A program made the position numbers and the translations under genes. A DNA stretch of 64,000 nucleotides. Source: Sialis fuliginosa. Taxonomy: Eukaryota; Arthropoda; Insecta; Megaloptera; Sialidae. The stretch's first letter is position 1, and each line of letters starts with the position of its first letter. The notes beneath the pieces were generated by a model. It was not told the DNA's origin. It did not search any database and worked only from the letters and a program-made list of their open reading frames with translations. The stretch is taken from NCBI GenBank assembly GCA_961205875.1, contig OY540816.1:7388701-7452700 (forward strand), in the 5' to 3' direction. Shown here piece after piece: positions 12,280 to 22,273 of this stretch.

Positions 12280-12638
12280 CAGGGCTTCGAACCGGAACTG
12301 AACCGAAAACCGGAAAACCCGTTATTTTTTGCCGGAACGAAAACCGGAACAGAACTGAAATAAAAATATCGGTTTTTACGGTTCAGTACATGTTAAAATA
12401 CGCGCGTTAACATGATCTTATTTCCCACTTCAATTGTCGTTCGGACTATCATACAAGTGCTATAAAATATTCTAAATTATGGTAGAACATTTTTTTTTAA
12501 TTAATCACTCGGAACTGAACCGAAAATCGAAAAAACCGTTATTTTTTGCGGAACGAAAACCGGAACCGAATCGAAATATATTTTTTTGCTCGAACCGGAA
12601 CGAAAACCGAAACGAAAAAATAACGGTTCGAAACCCTG
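12280..12638. mobile_element. hAT-type MITE, 359 bp, copy 1
   Basis: Termini CAGGGCTTCGAACCG (12280) and CGGTTCGAAACCCTG (12638) are inverted. The perfect 8-bp duplication CAAAATTT occupies 12272-12279 and 12639-12646, diagnostic of hAT insertion. The arms are packed with CCGGAAC/GAAAACCG sub-repeats, as expected for transposase-binding sub-terminal repeats. A second copy in opposite orientation lies at 38872. The 65-codon frame inside is a translation of the sub-repeats, not a gene. Confidence 0.92.
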
Positions 12639-12806
12639 CAAAATTTATTCAAATACGGAACATTTATGCGTTCTGACATGGATTGTTGGGACAGTGGTTC
12701 AAAATGTTAAAAAACCAGGACACGATTCATATTAATACCGGTCTGGTAAAACATAAGCATTCAAATTCAATTTTAAACAACGGCATAGTTGTTATGCTAT
12801 AGAACA

Positions 12807-13109
12807 AGCTTGTCCAACCCGCGGCCCATGGGCCACATGCGGCCCTCGAGGAGTCTTGGTGCGGCCCGCGAGGATAATTAAAAAAATTTTTTGAATAATA
12901 AATTTATATTGAAATTAATACGACTAAAAAAAAAGGTCTTCAGTTTTTATTTTTCTTAATCTAAGTTTCTATTTATTCAATAAAAGTACGAAATTGACAC
13001 GACCAAAAAAAAAGGTCCTCAGTTTTATATTCTGGTCTGCGGCCCTTAGTAACTAAAATTTTATAAAATTTCTGCTATGCGGCCCACAAGGTGCAAAAGG
13101 TTGGACATC
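12807..13109. mobile_element. GC-rich TIR element with 14-bp target duplication
   Basis: The element runs from 'agcttgtccaaccc' to 'ggttggacatc', sharing the inverted core TGTCCAACC, and carries several GCGGCCC blocks. It is bordered by exact 14-bp copies of TATGCTATAGAACA (12793-12806 and 13110-13123). GCGGCCC-rich ends with a TGTCCAACC terminus recall hAT-derived repeats, but hAT makes 8-bp duplications, so the assignment is open. Non-coding. Confidence 0.75.
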
Positions 13110-13542
13110 TATGCTATAGAACATATTCTGTTAGTACATAATATGCTTGTAGAAAGTGACTCTAACCCAACACAACGCTCAAATTTCAGTCAAGTTATAT
13201 ACAAACTTTATTAGAAGTAACAAAATAAATATAACAATAAACTTTATCCAAATATGTACACATATCTACGTGCATAAAGAACGTGCTAAACTTTGTAAAA
13301 AAAACTTTTCAGGCCTACAAATCGTACTATATACTGAAATTAAACACCGCCAAGAAGTTCGAAGTTCTCACAACTAACAATAAAGTCACGCTACCTACTT
13401 GCTATTCTGTTTGTTAAATAGTTTAACACAAATATATGAATATATGTAATTAGTGATATGCATAACGTCTGCCACCCGTGGAAAGTTCACAAGGCGCTAT
13501 TGTAAGAACAAATTCGGCTCCCGACCAGATCAATTTGATTTA

Positions 13543-14630
13543 AAAAACATCTGCTAAGTAAATGCACAGTGCTTCCTCGTGCTAAATTCACCAAAGGTAG
13601 TTAATTATTCAACAATTTAAATAAAAACCGATAATGTAATAAGTGTATATAAATTGCCTGGAATTGGTTAACCATTTAATTTTTATACAATTTTACTAAA
13701 AAATATTAGTTCGAAATTTTTCTTAAAACGCAATTGAATATTTTTTGACAATTTCAATCTAAATCGAAATTTATGCAAATGTAAAAATGACATTTAAAAC
13801 GTCAAAATGATATTTAATATATCCAAGCAAATATCAATTTTGAAAAACAAAACACGAATTTTTAAAATAAATTGAGATAAATCTTTGTAAGGGAGTATTT
13901 TACAACAAACGTTGTAGACCCATATTATAGGAAATTTAATGCTCTATAAAAAATATTCTATAAAATTTTCACGTAACATGTGTCGTTCTTGAGATATCTT
14001 GAAATAATAAATATTTTGGGATGTCACCCCTCCCCCTTACACACGATTTTGATGATTTTGAAATGGGACCGTCCTCAAACCAAACCCAAACATCCGACCA
14101 AGTTTCAATAATATCGGTTCAGTTTTGGGGTGTCACCCATCCCCTTTACACACAATTTTGATGATTTTGAAATGGGATCGTCCTCAATTCAGACCTAATC
14201 ATCCTGGTAGGACCTAGTAATTTCACTTTTGTTCATCTTGTCGCCAGATATTGAATTCAACGTTTCTTAGACCCTTTAGCTACAAAACACGGTGATGATA
14301 TTTAAGTGGTTCTTAGCCTCCAGATATAAACAACGTTGTTTTGGTCATTATGTTCACTAACATTTCATCATGCATTGCAGTAGATATATTTTCGAAAAGT
14401 CCTGATGATCCTGCAATGCGTGACGAACTAATTGGCCAATATATTAACAAGGATACTAACATCTTCAACCAACAAACTAACAATAAGCTTAATTAATATC
14501 GGTTCAGTGTTTCATGAGAGTGGCAAGGATTCAGAGGACACACACACAGACATGGAATGACAAATATTTGCCTTGACTTGAAACGAAAAGATCAAGTGGA
14601 AATTTTCAAAACAGAATATTTTGATAAATT
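13543..14630 (+). repeat. Dispersed family L, long rearranged copy
   Basis: Starts 'aaacatctgctaag', follows the consensus to 'gtcacccctcccccttac' and the 'gattttgatgattttg' block. That block is then duplicated in tandem (about 14028 and 14130). Sequence from about 14200 to 14497 is foreign to the family, and the 'atcggttcagt' to 'acacacacagacatgg' tail follows. The family ends near 'gaagc' in other copies. Confidence 0.7.
14350..14496 (+). other. Isolated 48-codon reading frame in foreign insert
   Basis: Within the roughly 300-bp insert in the family L copy, an ATG at 14350 opens 48 codons to TAA at 14494-14496. The frame is open upstream to about 14325, where a TAG stops it. The peptide contains the stretch DIFSKSPDDPAMRDELIGQY, whose amino-acid mix looks more protein-like than neighbouring frames. 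'tgcattgcag' ahead of codon 13 could also act as a 3' splice site. I do not recognise a family. It may be a captured exon fragment or chance. Confidence 0.2.
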
Positions 14631-14664
14631 ATGTATCTATGTACTTTTAATATTTTTACTTTCT

Positions 14665-15430
14665 TATACCATGTATATGAAATATACATTAGTATAAGTA
14701 AGTATAGTGAAGCCGATTTTTTTCGAACTCCGGATTTTGACGGAATTATCTATTTTGACCTTCCCTGAATCCATTCTGACTATTTTCGCCATGATGTCTG
14801 TGTGTCCGTCTGTCTGTCTGTCTGTAAGCGCTGTAACTCAAATACGACAAATCGTAGAAGGGTGATATTTTATATTTAAGATTAATTTTTAGCTGGTAAG
14901 AAAACGTCCTATTTTTGAAAACGATCTTTCAACCGGATACGGATGTTTACCTACGTCGATTTTTTAATTTTTCGAATTACTCTGAAACAGTGCGAAATAG
15001 AGCAAAATGGTCAGGTTAAAAAATGTAGGTAATATCTATATCTATAATTTATGTTCTATTCATTTTTTTGTAAAAACGAATTTTTGAAAAAAAAATTTAT
15101 TATAATTCAAATGGTTCATAACAGAGAAAAAAATGTATGGGGAATAAATTATAGATAATAACATACTCGACATTTTTTATCTAAAACATTTTTTTCTTAT
15201 TTCAAAAATAATTCAAATTTCCAAAAATTTACAAGAGTAAACATCCGTTTTCAGTTATTACGTTAAAAAAATCACTTGTTATATAAATATAAAATTATTC
15301 ATTTTGTTCTTTCTTGTTAGTTTGTTAGAAATGTTTTAATAAACAAAGAATCACGTATACAATTCACTGTTAGGTTAGGTTAGGTTAGGTATAAGAAAGT
15401 CCCGTGGTTCCCAAGGCAGATATTTTTCAG
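14665..15430 (+). repeat. Dispersed family K, copy 1
   Basis: Begins 'accatgtatatgaaatat', then 'gtgaagccgattttt', 'tattttcgccatgatg', a TCTG-rich microsatellite (about 14806-14826), 'aaacgatctttcaaccgg' and the 'ataagaaagtccc' end. It matches 39270-39990 throughout, apart from small indels. Non-coding. Confidence 0.7.
15370..15389 (+). repeat. Interstitial (TTAGG)4 tract
   Basis: Four exact TTAGG units, followed by another T, lie inside family K copy 1. The related copy at 6616-6650 (inverted) has an unrepeated 'caggataac'-like stretch at this place, so the tract grew within, or was inserted into, the repeat. TTAGG is the ancestral arthropod telomere repeat and is lost in Diptera. Confidence 0.9.
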
Positions 15431-15848
15431 TAATAAGATACAAATCTATAAAAAATGATTATATTTTGATTTTAAGACATAAATAGAAAATGAAGAACTT
15501 TCTCAAATCATACTGGAAACTTCCTAAAGGATCTTCGTCAGTTTATTGGTACAATATATTATACACACAATAGACTGTATATGTACATTATAACAAATCG
15601 ATATTGATATTTGAATAAAGTCTATGAAAACGCTACGTAAATAATGTATACATTTGCTTTGGAATCGAGGGTAATTTAAAATTTGCATCAATAATGTATA
15701 GACTTTTGACCAGCTATTTTATGGTAAATAAAAATAAACGAGATTTGCAATATACACACCTATCTTGCTATACATATATGTAGGTATACCTAAAGTATTG
15801 AAATTTTTCAGTTTCCTGATTTTTAATTAAATGTTATTAATCTATATA

Positions 15849-16444
15849 CAGTCCCTGGCCATATTATTAGACCTGTCTTACAAAATCGGTTGATTCCGCA
15901 GCTCAGAGAATGGTTTCCAAATGGGGAACCATTCATTTTTATGCAAGATGGAGCTCCCTGTCAGACAGCACGGTCTGTTAAAGCTTTTTTGGAAGAGCAA
16001 AATATCCCTCTGTTGGATTGGCCGGGTAATAGCCCCGATATGAATCCGATTAAAAACGTGTGGGAGCTGATGAAAAGATAAGTGGCTAAAGATGTAAACA
16101 CAAACAAAACGTAACTCTTAGAAAAGATCATTCATGTGTGAAATCAACATCTTGCATTGATAGCATACCGCGCAAAATTGAAGCTCTCATAGTGGCTAAA
16201 GGTGGCACAACAAAATATTAACATTTAATTACATTAATTTCAATTTTTTTTCAAGAGTTAATAAATACATATTTTTTCTATAATAATGATGTTTTATTTG
16301 TGTTAAAAAATAGATAATTAAGTGGATAATAAAAAGATATACATGTATGTATCTAGTAAAAACAATAAAGCTGTATAGTATCACCTGATAATTAACATTT
16401 TACATAAAATCTTATAGTGCGTCTAATAATTTGGCCAGGGACTG
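15849..16444 (+). mobile_element. Tc1-like element, internally deleted, 596 bp
   Basis: 24-bp TIRs at 15849-15872 and 16421-16444 start CAGTCCCTGGCCA and differ at one position. TA lies on both sides (15847-15848, 16445-16446). Autonomous Tc1 elements are about 1.3-1.7 kb, so more than half of the interior is gone, including the DNA-binding domain and first catalytic Asp of the transposase. Confidence 0.93.
15875..16221 (+). pseudogene. Tc1-family transposase, C-terminal remnant
   Basis: The translation from 15875 gives the C-terminal part of a Tc1/mariner DDE transposase, the enzyme that would cut and join the element at TA. The catalytic motif FMQDGAP is present (second Asp, codon 15947-15949), followed by DWPGNSPDMNPIKNVWE. 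In DD34E enzymes the third catalytic residue sits 34 residues after the Asp, in NPIEN. Exactly there the sequence has Lys, so the active site is dead. A TAA at 16080-16082 interrupts the usual KRK stretch, and a later frame disturbance precedes the family-typical end (GGTTKY, stop 16219-16221). The N-terminal two thirds are deleted right up to the left TIR. Identification is secure. Confidence 0.92.
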
Positions 16445-17077
16445 TACATATAATAAAATGTCCTGACTGACTGACTGATTCATCATCGCCGAGCCGAAAC
16501 CTCTGGACCTAGAAACGTGAAATTTCAGGAGTATCTTCCTTTTATGACGTAAGCACCTACTAAGAAAATATTTTTCGAAATTCAACCCCAACGGGGGTAA
16601 AAGGAGGTGTAAAAGTTTGTATGGTAAAAAAATCTTTTTTTATTTCATCTCCTGTCACGTATGTAGGGCTGCAATTAGTTTTATTCGATCCGGTAGGAAA
16701 AATACTACGGGGGCGAGGGTCTTAGGGGGAAAACAACCCCCTATCTCTCATAGGAACGGAGATGTTTACGATTTTGTATAATGAATAAAAAGCAAAACAA
16801 AAAGATAATTATTTAATTTTTCATCCTCTGCATATATGGAGGGTTGTAATTATTTTCATTCGATCCGCCGGAAAAAACACTATGGGGGAGGGGGTTTTAT
16901 GGGGAAAACAACCCCTTATCTCTCATAGGAACCGCGATATTTACGATTTTGTATAATGAATAAAAAGTAAAACATAAGAAAAATTTCATATTTCATCCCC
17001 TGTCATTTATGGAGGGTTGTAATTACCGGGGTGGGAATTTAGAAATCCACGCGAGTGAACCCGCGGGTATCAGCTAG

Positions 17078-17648
17078 TAATGTATATGAACAGTGAACAG
17101 TTTAATTAATCAATTATAAACATTTTAAAGTTATTTTGTGGAATTGTATAATATAGTACATAACCCCGTTTAAAATAAACTCAAAAATAGTAAAATAAAT
17201 ATTTAATTGATAGTTCATTAATTGTAAATATATATTTTGTAAAATTACATGTCTATTGAATGCATAAAAATCATATGCTCACCTACAAATATACCGCTAC
17301 TGTCGAGGATACGTAAAAATATCAATATGTTGTTTAATTTCTAATACGTCAACGATTATTTTAAAGAACCTATAGTCTATCTATACCTACAGTTTCATAT
17401 TTACATAAATAAATATAAACGATAGATAAATCTTTAAAGAAATATATATTTGTGGAATAAATTTAGTTCCCAAGTTTTTTAATAACCTACGGAGTAAAAT
17501 AATTTTGCGTAATTTTATTGTATTTAGTTATTTAGTTATAACAGGGCAGGTTATTGTATTCGTCGGTAATTAGCTCTTGGGAGTAGGTCAGAGGTCGAAA
17601 ATGACTAAAACCAAAACAGTGTATTAAAATTTCAGGCGATATATACAA
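17078..17648. other. No gene seen
   Basis: AT-rich sequence with no reading frame over 60 codons, no TIR and no tandem repeat. Confidence 0.45.
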
Positions 17649-17992
17649 TTTTGCTTCCAATATCGAAGATACCAGAAGCTTTGTGATCGTTTCAGATTGA
17701 AACAAAAAAAATATTCACCGATTTCAAAATTTTAAATTGATTTATCCGTTTCATGTCAAGGCAAAAACTTTTTGTTCCGTGTCTGTCTGTCTGTCCGTCC
17801 GTGTGTGTGTCCGTCCGTCTGTCCCCTGAATCCTTGTCACACGCATAACTCATGAACCACTGAACCGATATTATTGAATAATGGTCGGATGGTTGGGTCT
17901 GGCTTTTTTCAAGATATCTCAAGAACGACACATGTTACGTGAAAATTTTATAGAATATTTTTTATAGAGCATTAAATTTCCTATAATATGTA
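17649..17992 (-). repeat. Dispersed family L, 3' part
   Basis: Inverted copy of the family's second half: 'ttttgcttccaatatcg', the TCTGTCTG/GTCCGTCC microsatellite (17783-17822), 'ttcatgagttatgcgtg' (inverted) and 'aagatatctcaagaacg'. A 79-codon frame crosses it, as in other copies. Confidence 0.7.
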
Positions 17993-18907
17993 TATACTGA
18001 ATATTTGACTGGAGCGAGACTGGACCGAAATTGGCACGTCTTGATCGACCCTTATATTTATTTTAAACTATATAGACGATGAATTAAGTTTCCATGTAAT
18101 GTGTTAATTTTTATTTACAAGTTAGTTGAATTTCAAAATACTCAGTATTTTTTATTTATTATCCATGAAATGTTAATTAATGATCAGTGAAAATTTCAAG
18201 AATTTATTAAGAAAATTGCTTCAGTAAGAAAACTATGTGGGTACCATAATAAATTATATTTCCAAAATACACACATTTGTTTTTGTTTATCAAAAGATTA
18301 AATTAATACTTAATTTAATTTTTTTTTTGTATCAATCTGAAATTAATATCAAACGAAAACCCAACCAAACGGAAGTAAATCATCTCAACAAATTTATCAG
18401 AATATCTATATACATTGGACACGTCCTTGGTGAGAATATTTACGTATTTTTTCATTCACACGTTAAAATATTTCCTGATTATGAACTACATTTTTCACGC
18501 TCTTGCCTGTAAACATAAAAACGTTAAGAAATAACATTCATAAATAAAAATAACTGGACTTATTTATAATCTTTTATTTACTGATGGATATATGGATGAT
18601 TAAAAATAATCTGTTGGAGTAAAAGCATTCCGCTGTTTATTTTTGTCATTGGGAAATTTTACGGTGTAATTTTTAAACGTCAGCTTTTAATTAATAACGC
18701 TTTATCTATTTGAAACACAACGGTATTTTTAATAACACTAATAAAATATGTATAGTTTGTTTATTTAATAAAGTACCTACCTAAAAGAAATCCAATCACC
18801 ATAATTTTGATCATTATGTGAGAAACTTAAATTTAACAAACACTAAAAAGAAGTCGCCAACCAAAAAAATTAAAATGTACGTACATAAAAATCTTTTAAT
18901 TTATATA
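17993..18907. other. No recognised gene
   Basis: A 91-codon frame at 18237-18512 is rich in Ile, Phe, Tyr and Lys, as chance frames in AT-rich DNA are, and shows no motif. No repeats were recognised. Confidence 0.4.
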
Positions 18908-19640
18908 CAGGATGGGGCATTTAATTTGAAAAAAATGTTTAGAGAAAAAATGTTTGGTTGTAAGGGGGTAATTTTAAATAGGAACTTATAGTTTTTATTT
19001 AGTAATATTATTTTACAAAAAAAAACACGAATCTTTCATCAAAAACTTTTTTTTTAACAATCTAAACTTTCCAAGATATCTCACAAAATAATTCGAGATT
19101 TTGAATTTTCAAGAATTTTTTTCTCAGAAACCATAAACTTAAGAAAAAAGTACAAGAGACAAAAAATGTATATTTTAGTTTTGTAATTATTTTAAAAAGT
19201 TATAAACTTTTTTTATTTATTTTAAAACAAAAACAAAAAATACGAAATGTTAAAAATAATTCTAGTATAATTCTATAAGTTTTATGAGATAGATCAAATA
19301 AACATTTTTTTGTATCTTGTACTTTTTCTCTAAAGTTAATGATTTATGAGTAAAAAATTTTGGAATGTTCAAAATATCGAAATTATTTTGTTAGATATCT
19401 TGTAAAGTTTAGGTTGTTTAAAAAAAAGTTTTCAATAAAATATTCGTGTTTTTTACGTAAAATAAGATTACTACATAAAAATTACAGATTTCTATTTAAA
19501 AAACTGATGTTGACCTTCAAATATCCTCGAAGTCTACGATAAAATAACAAATAGATATTACTGTTCGATTACCCCCTCACAACCAAACATTTTTTGTTTT
19601 AAGAGATAAATATCTGTAACACTTTAAATGCCCCACCTTG
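18908..19640. mobile_element. Palindromic MITE (CAGGATGGGGCATTT ends), 733 bp
   Basis: CAGGATGGGGCATTTAA at 18908 and TTTAAATGCCCCACCTTG at 19640, flanked by TA (18906-18907, 19641-19642). The arms pair imperfectly for about 350 bp; 'aagggggtaat' (18962 region), for example, is inverted at 19563. The arms share 'ttccaagatatctc'-like and 'agtacaagagac'-like blocks, so a transcript would fold end to end. A second, 5'-truncated copy ends at 23363. Confidence 0.85.
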
Positions 19641-20002
19641 TATTTTGATATTATTGAAATACAGTTTATAATTGTAGATCAATATAGTTGCTGTAAGGTT
19701 TTAATGTGATTTCTTTTTCATCTATTAAAATTATAAAGTACCTCTGTATTTTTCTTTGTGTTAAAGGAATGCTAATATAAGAAAATTCACTGTTCTAGAC
19801 AGTCTAGACTAGACTCTAGCATCCACTGTTCAATGGAGAAAAATTCCTTTATATAGGTAACTAAAATATAGGAATATCTATAAAATATTTAATTTTAATA
19901 TTCAGGAATTATTGAAATTGTTTCTCACTAGTTTTGAACTTTTTTGATTGAGCTTAATTGTAAAGTAAATTTTTAGGGAGAAAATTATTGACCAATAAAT
20001 AA

Positions 20003-20748
20003 AAAACATCTGCCAAGTAAATGCATAGTGCTTCCTCGTGCTAAATTCACCAAAGGTAGTTAATTATTCAACAATTTAAAATAAAACCGATAGTGTTTAT
20101 GTAAATTGCCTGGAATTGTTTAACCACTTAATTTTTATACAATTTTACTAAAAAATATTAGTTCGAAATTTTTCTTAAAACGCACCTGATTATGTCTTCG
20201 TATATTTTTAATTTTTTGAGAATTTCAATTTAAATCTAAATTTATGCAAACGTCAAAATGACATTTAATATATCCAAGCAAATATCAATTTAGAAAAACA
20301 AAACATAAATTGAGATAAATCTTTGTAAGGGAATATTTTACAACAAAGTAAACCCATATTATAGGAAATTTAATGCTCTACAAAAATATTCTATAAAATT
20401 TTCACGTAACATGTGTCGTTTTTGAGATATCTTGAAAAAATAAATATTTTGGTGTGTCACCCCTCCCCCTTACACCCGATTTTGAAATGGAACCGTCCTC
20501 AAGCCAGACCCAACCATCCGACCAAGTTTCAACAATATCGGTTCAGTGGTTCATGAGTTATGCGTGTGACAAGGATTCAGGGGACAGACGAACGGGCACA
20601 CAGACAGACAGACACAGAACGAAAAGTGTTTGTCTTGACGTGAAACGGAAAGATAAATTTAAAATTTTGAAATCGGAGAACATTTTTTTTGGCTCAATCT
20701 GAAACGATCTCAAAGCTTCTCGTATCTTCGATATTGCGAGGAAGCAAT
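20003..20748 (+). repeat. Dispersed family L, near full-length copy
   Basis: About 745 bp from 'aaaaacatctgccaag' to 'gcgaggaagc'. It includes the 'gttatgcgtgtgacaagg' block, an ACAGACAG microsatellite and 'gaaacgatctcaaagc'. An uninterrupted 82-codon frame (20454-20702) is alignable with frames in the copies at 17692-17931 and 22311-22574. There is no poly-A and no clear TIR, so the class is unknown. Confidence 0.75.
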
Positions 20749-20808
20749 ATCGAGTACTAAATATTTATAGTAAGGTTAATAATATAAAAAACGTAAAGCA
20801 ACCTTGAA

Positions 20809-21000
20809 ATGACAGTGGGCAAAATATTCGAACGAAGACCCAAAACTGAAAGATATCATGGAAACCCGTGAACACAATGGCGGGATGATATCAGGAAAGT
20901 AGCCAGCACTCAATGGTCAAGAAAAACAGGAAATCGAAAAGAATGGCAAATATTAGGAGAGGCCTATGTCAAAAATTGGAATATAGAGAACTGTATATGA
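20809..21000 (+). pseudogene. LINE reverse-transcriptase ORF2, extreme C-terminal remnant
   Basis: In one frame from 20809 to TGA at 20998-21000 the translation carries the tail seen in arthropod non-LTR retrotransposon polyproteins: RRPKT, then TQWRDDIRKVAS, WSRKTGNRKEW and LGEAYVKNW. One in-frame TGA (20869-20871) falls where the family usually has the Arg of its GRPxxRW motif, consistent with decay of a CGA codon. The catalytic reverse-transcriptase and endonuclease domains are absent, a dead-on-arrival 5' truncation. The following 'tgacgatgataaa' resembles the simple 3' tail of such elements. It starts about 60 bp after the family L copy ends. Confidence 0.82.
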
Positions 21001-21042
21001 TGACGATGATAAATATTAAAGTTACATGATTTTGTTTTATAG

Positions 21043-21440
21043 GTAGGGTTGTCAGATTTCTTGTGAGTCAAATCGAGACCCCCCCCCCCCCCCCCCCCGA
21101 AAAAAATCAACAATATTCAACCATTTTATTTTTAATTTCTATTAAATAATAAAATAAAATTTATAAATTTTAATAGATACTAATCATTTATTAATTATAA
21201 TTTTAATAACAACCAATAACTCACCAACTCGTTGAAAATCGCTGAAGTTATAGTGTGTTTATTAGAAAAATTTCAATGAATCGATTATTGACATGGATGG
21301 ACTGATTGTAAGTCAAAAATGATATTAACTGTCAAATTTGAATTCAACAATTGAATAAACAAACCATAGATGCAAAATTTGAAAAACGGGACTTTTGGGC
21401 GTCCCGAAAGGTTTGTTCGGGACACCGGGACATGAGGCCA
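21043..21440. other. Possible eroded TIR element with poly-C tract
   Basis: 'tagggttgtcagatttc' (21043) followed by 20 consecutive C (21079-21098), and at the other side GGGAC-rich sequence (about 21387-21432, 'cgggacaccgggac'). The composition suggests the two ends of an eroded DNA transposon, but I cannot align the ends convincingly. Confidence 0.25.
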
Positions 21441-21467
21441 TTCTTCTGAAATTCTATTATGCGAATG

Positions 21468-21765
21468 CAGAGGCGGATTAAATGTCGAGAGCGCCCTAGG
21501 CAAGCACCTCATCGGCGCCCCTCCCTTCCACTTTTCATAGTAAATATAACAATGAAATTTCCGAAATTCAAATATTTTCTTATTGTTGCGTTTATATTTT
21601 GTTTGTTAAAAATTATCATATCATCTTTTTGTGCACACAAGAATCTTTTTATAAGTAGGTGCATAGGTACTTACTGACACAATTATTTTTTTGTTATTTT
21701 TCAAAAATTTCGCGCGCGCGCCCCTTTGTAACCACGCGCCCTAGGCACGTGCCTTGAATGACGTT
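21468..21765. mobile_element. hAT-like MITE remnant (GCGCCCTAGGCA)
   Basis: The left end CAGAGGCGGATTAAAT is followed by GCGCCCTAGGCA. The inverted counterpart near 21736-21750 reads 'gcgccctaggcacgtgcc', but the terminal bases on the right have eroded. CAGRGGCGGATTA ends with GCGCCCTAGGC sub-repeats recur in insect hAT MITEs. The interior contains CG runs (21712-21722). Frames crossing it are not genes. Confidence 0.5.
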
Positions 21766-21949
21766 AATATAATCAGAATTGAACGCGATCACAATGACCG
21801 ATGTTTACTGTAATTATAATTTAACTTAATTGTATGTATATTCAAACCATGTAACAAATGTCCTATATTTGACGGCTGTACGTACTTTTATATATACAAA
21901 ACATACACACACTTATACGTTTCAAATAAAACATGCTTCCATTTATTTG

Positions 21950-22250
21950 CATATCCAAACAGTGAAACGTTTTAAATAAACGCCGGGTACAGCGAACGCG
22001 GCAGGAACAGAAAAACTCACCGCCAGCTCGGCGAAAATATAAATCTGTATTTATTTGTGTTTGTAATAAAATATTTCAGCGAATGATATCGGGTGTCAGA
22101 GGCACTCTAGTCGTTGTCTCTATAAATAAACCGGTGAAACCAACGGGTTTACAAGTGTTTCAAAGCAGTTTGTGTAAAACAAGATTTTCATCTACAATGT
22201 AGATAGATCGTATTCTTGCAATTAATTAAAATAGTGTCGTTGGAATATCA
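21950..22250 (+). promoter_or_regulatory. Weak candidate promoter or 5' exon
   Basis: A stretch less AT-rich than its surroundings with several CG dinucleotides. It contains 'ctataaataaac' (22119 region), a plausible TATA box, followed about 30 bp on by 'acaagtgtttcaaagcag'. No clear initiator and no downstream reading frame are visible, so a repeat fragment is equally possible. Confidence 0.18.
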
Positions 22251-22273
22251 TCATTTAGACTAACATAAATTCA

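Larger units (their letters stand above)
15841..17077 (+). mobile_element. Non-autonomous Helitron, interrupted by Tc1 element
   Basis: The 3' end reads 'acccgcgggt' (a palindromic hairpin) then 'atcagCTAG' (CTRR terminus) followed by T at 17078. The 5' end starts TC at 15841 after an A, matching Helitron insertion between A and T. After removal of the nested Tc1 element (15849-16444), the start continues 'catataataaaatgtcctg' and 'actgactgactgattcat', a typical arthropod Helitron 5' region. Inside are about three tandem units of ~175 bp (GATCCG at 16687 and 16862, 'ggagggttgtaattac' at 17011). No Rep/helicase is present. Confidence 0.75.

Noticed and set aside
12631..12638. tRNA T-loop-like GGTTCGAAACC
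   Set aside because: It is part of the hAT MITE terminal repeat. No acceptor or anticodon stem can be built around it, and no tRNA was found elsewhere by eye.
15370..15389. Chromosome end or telomere junction
   Set aside because: Only four TTAGG units, inside a dispersed repeat with normal flanking sequence on both sides.
18237..18512. 91-codon plus-strand frame as a small gene
   Set aside because: Composition typical of AT-rich chance frames. No signal peptide pattern, motif or second copy supports it.
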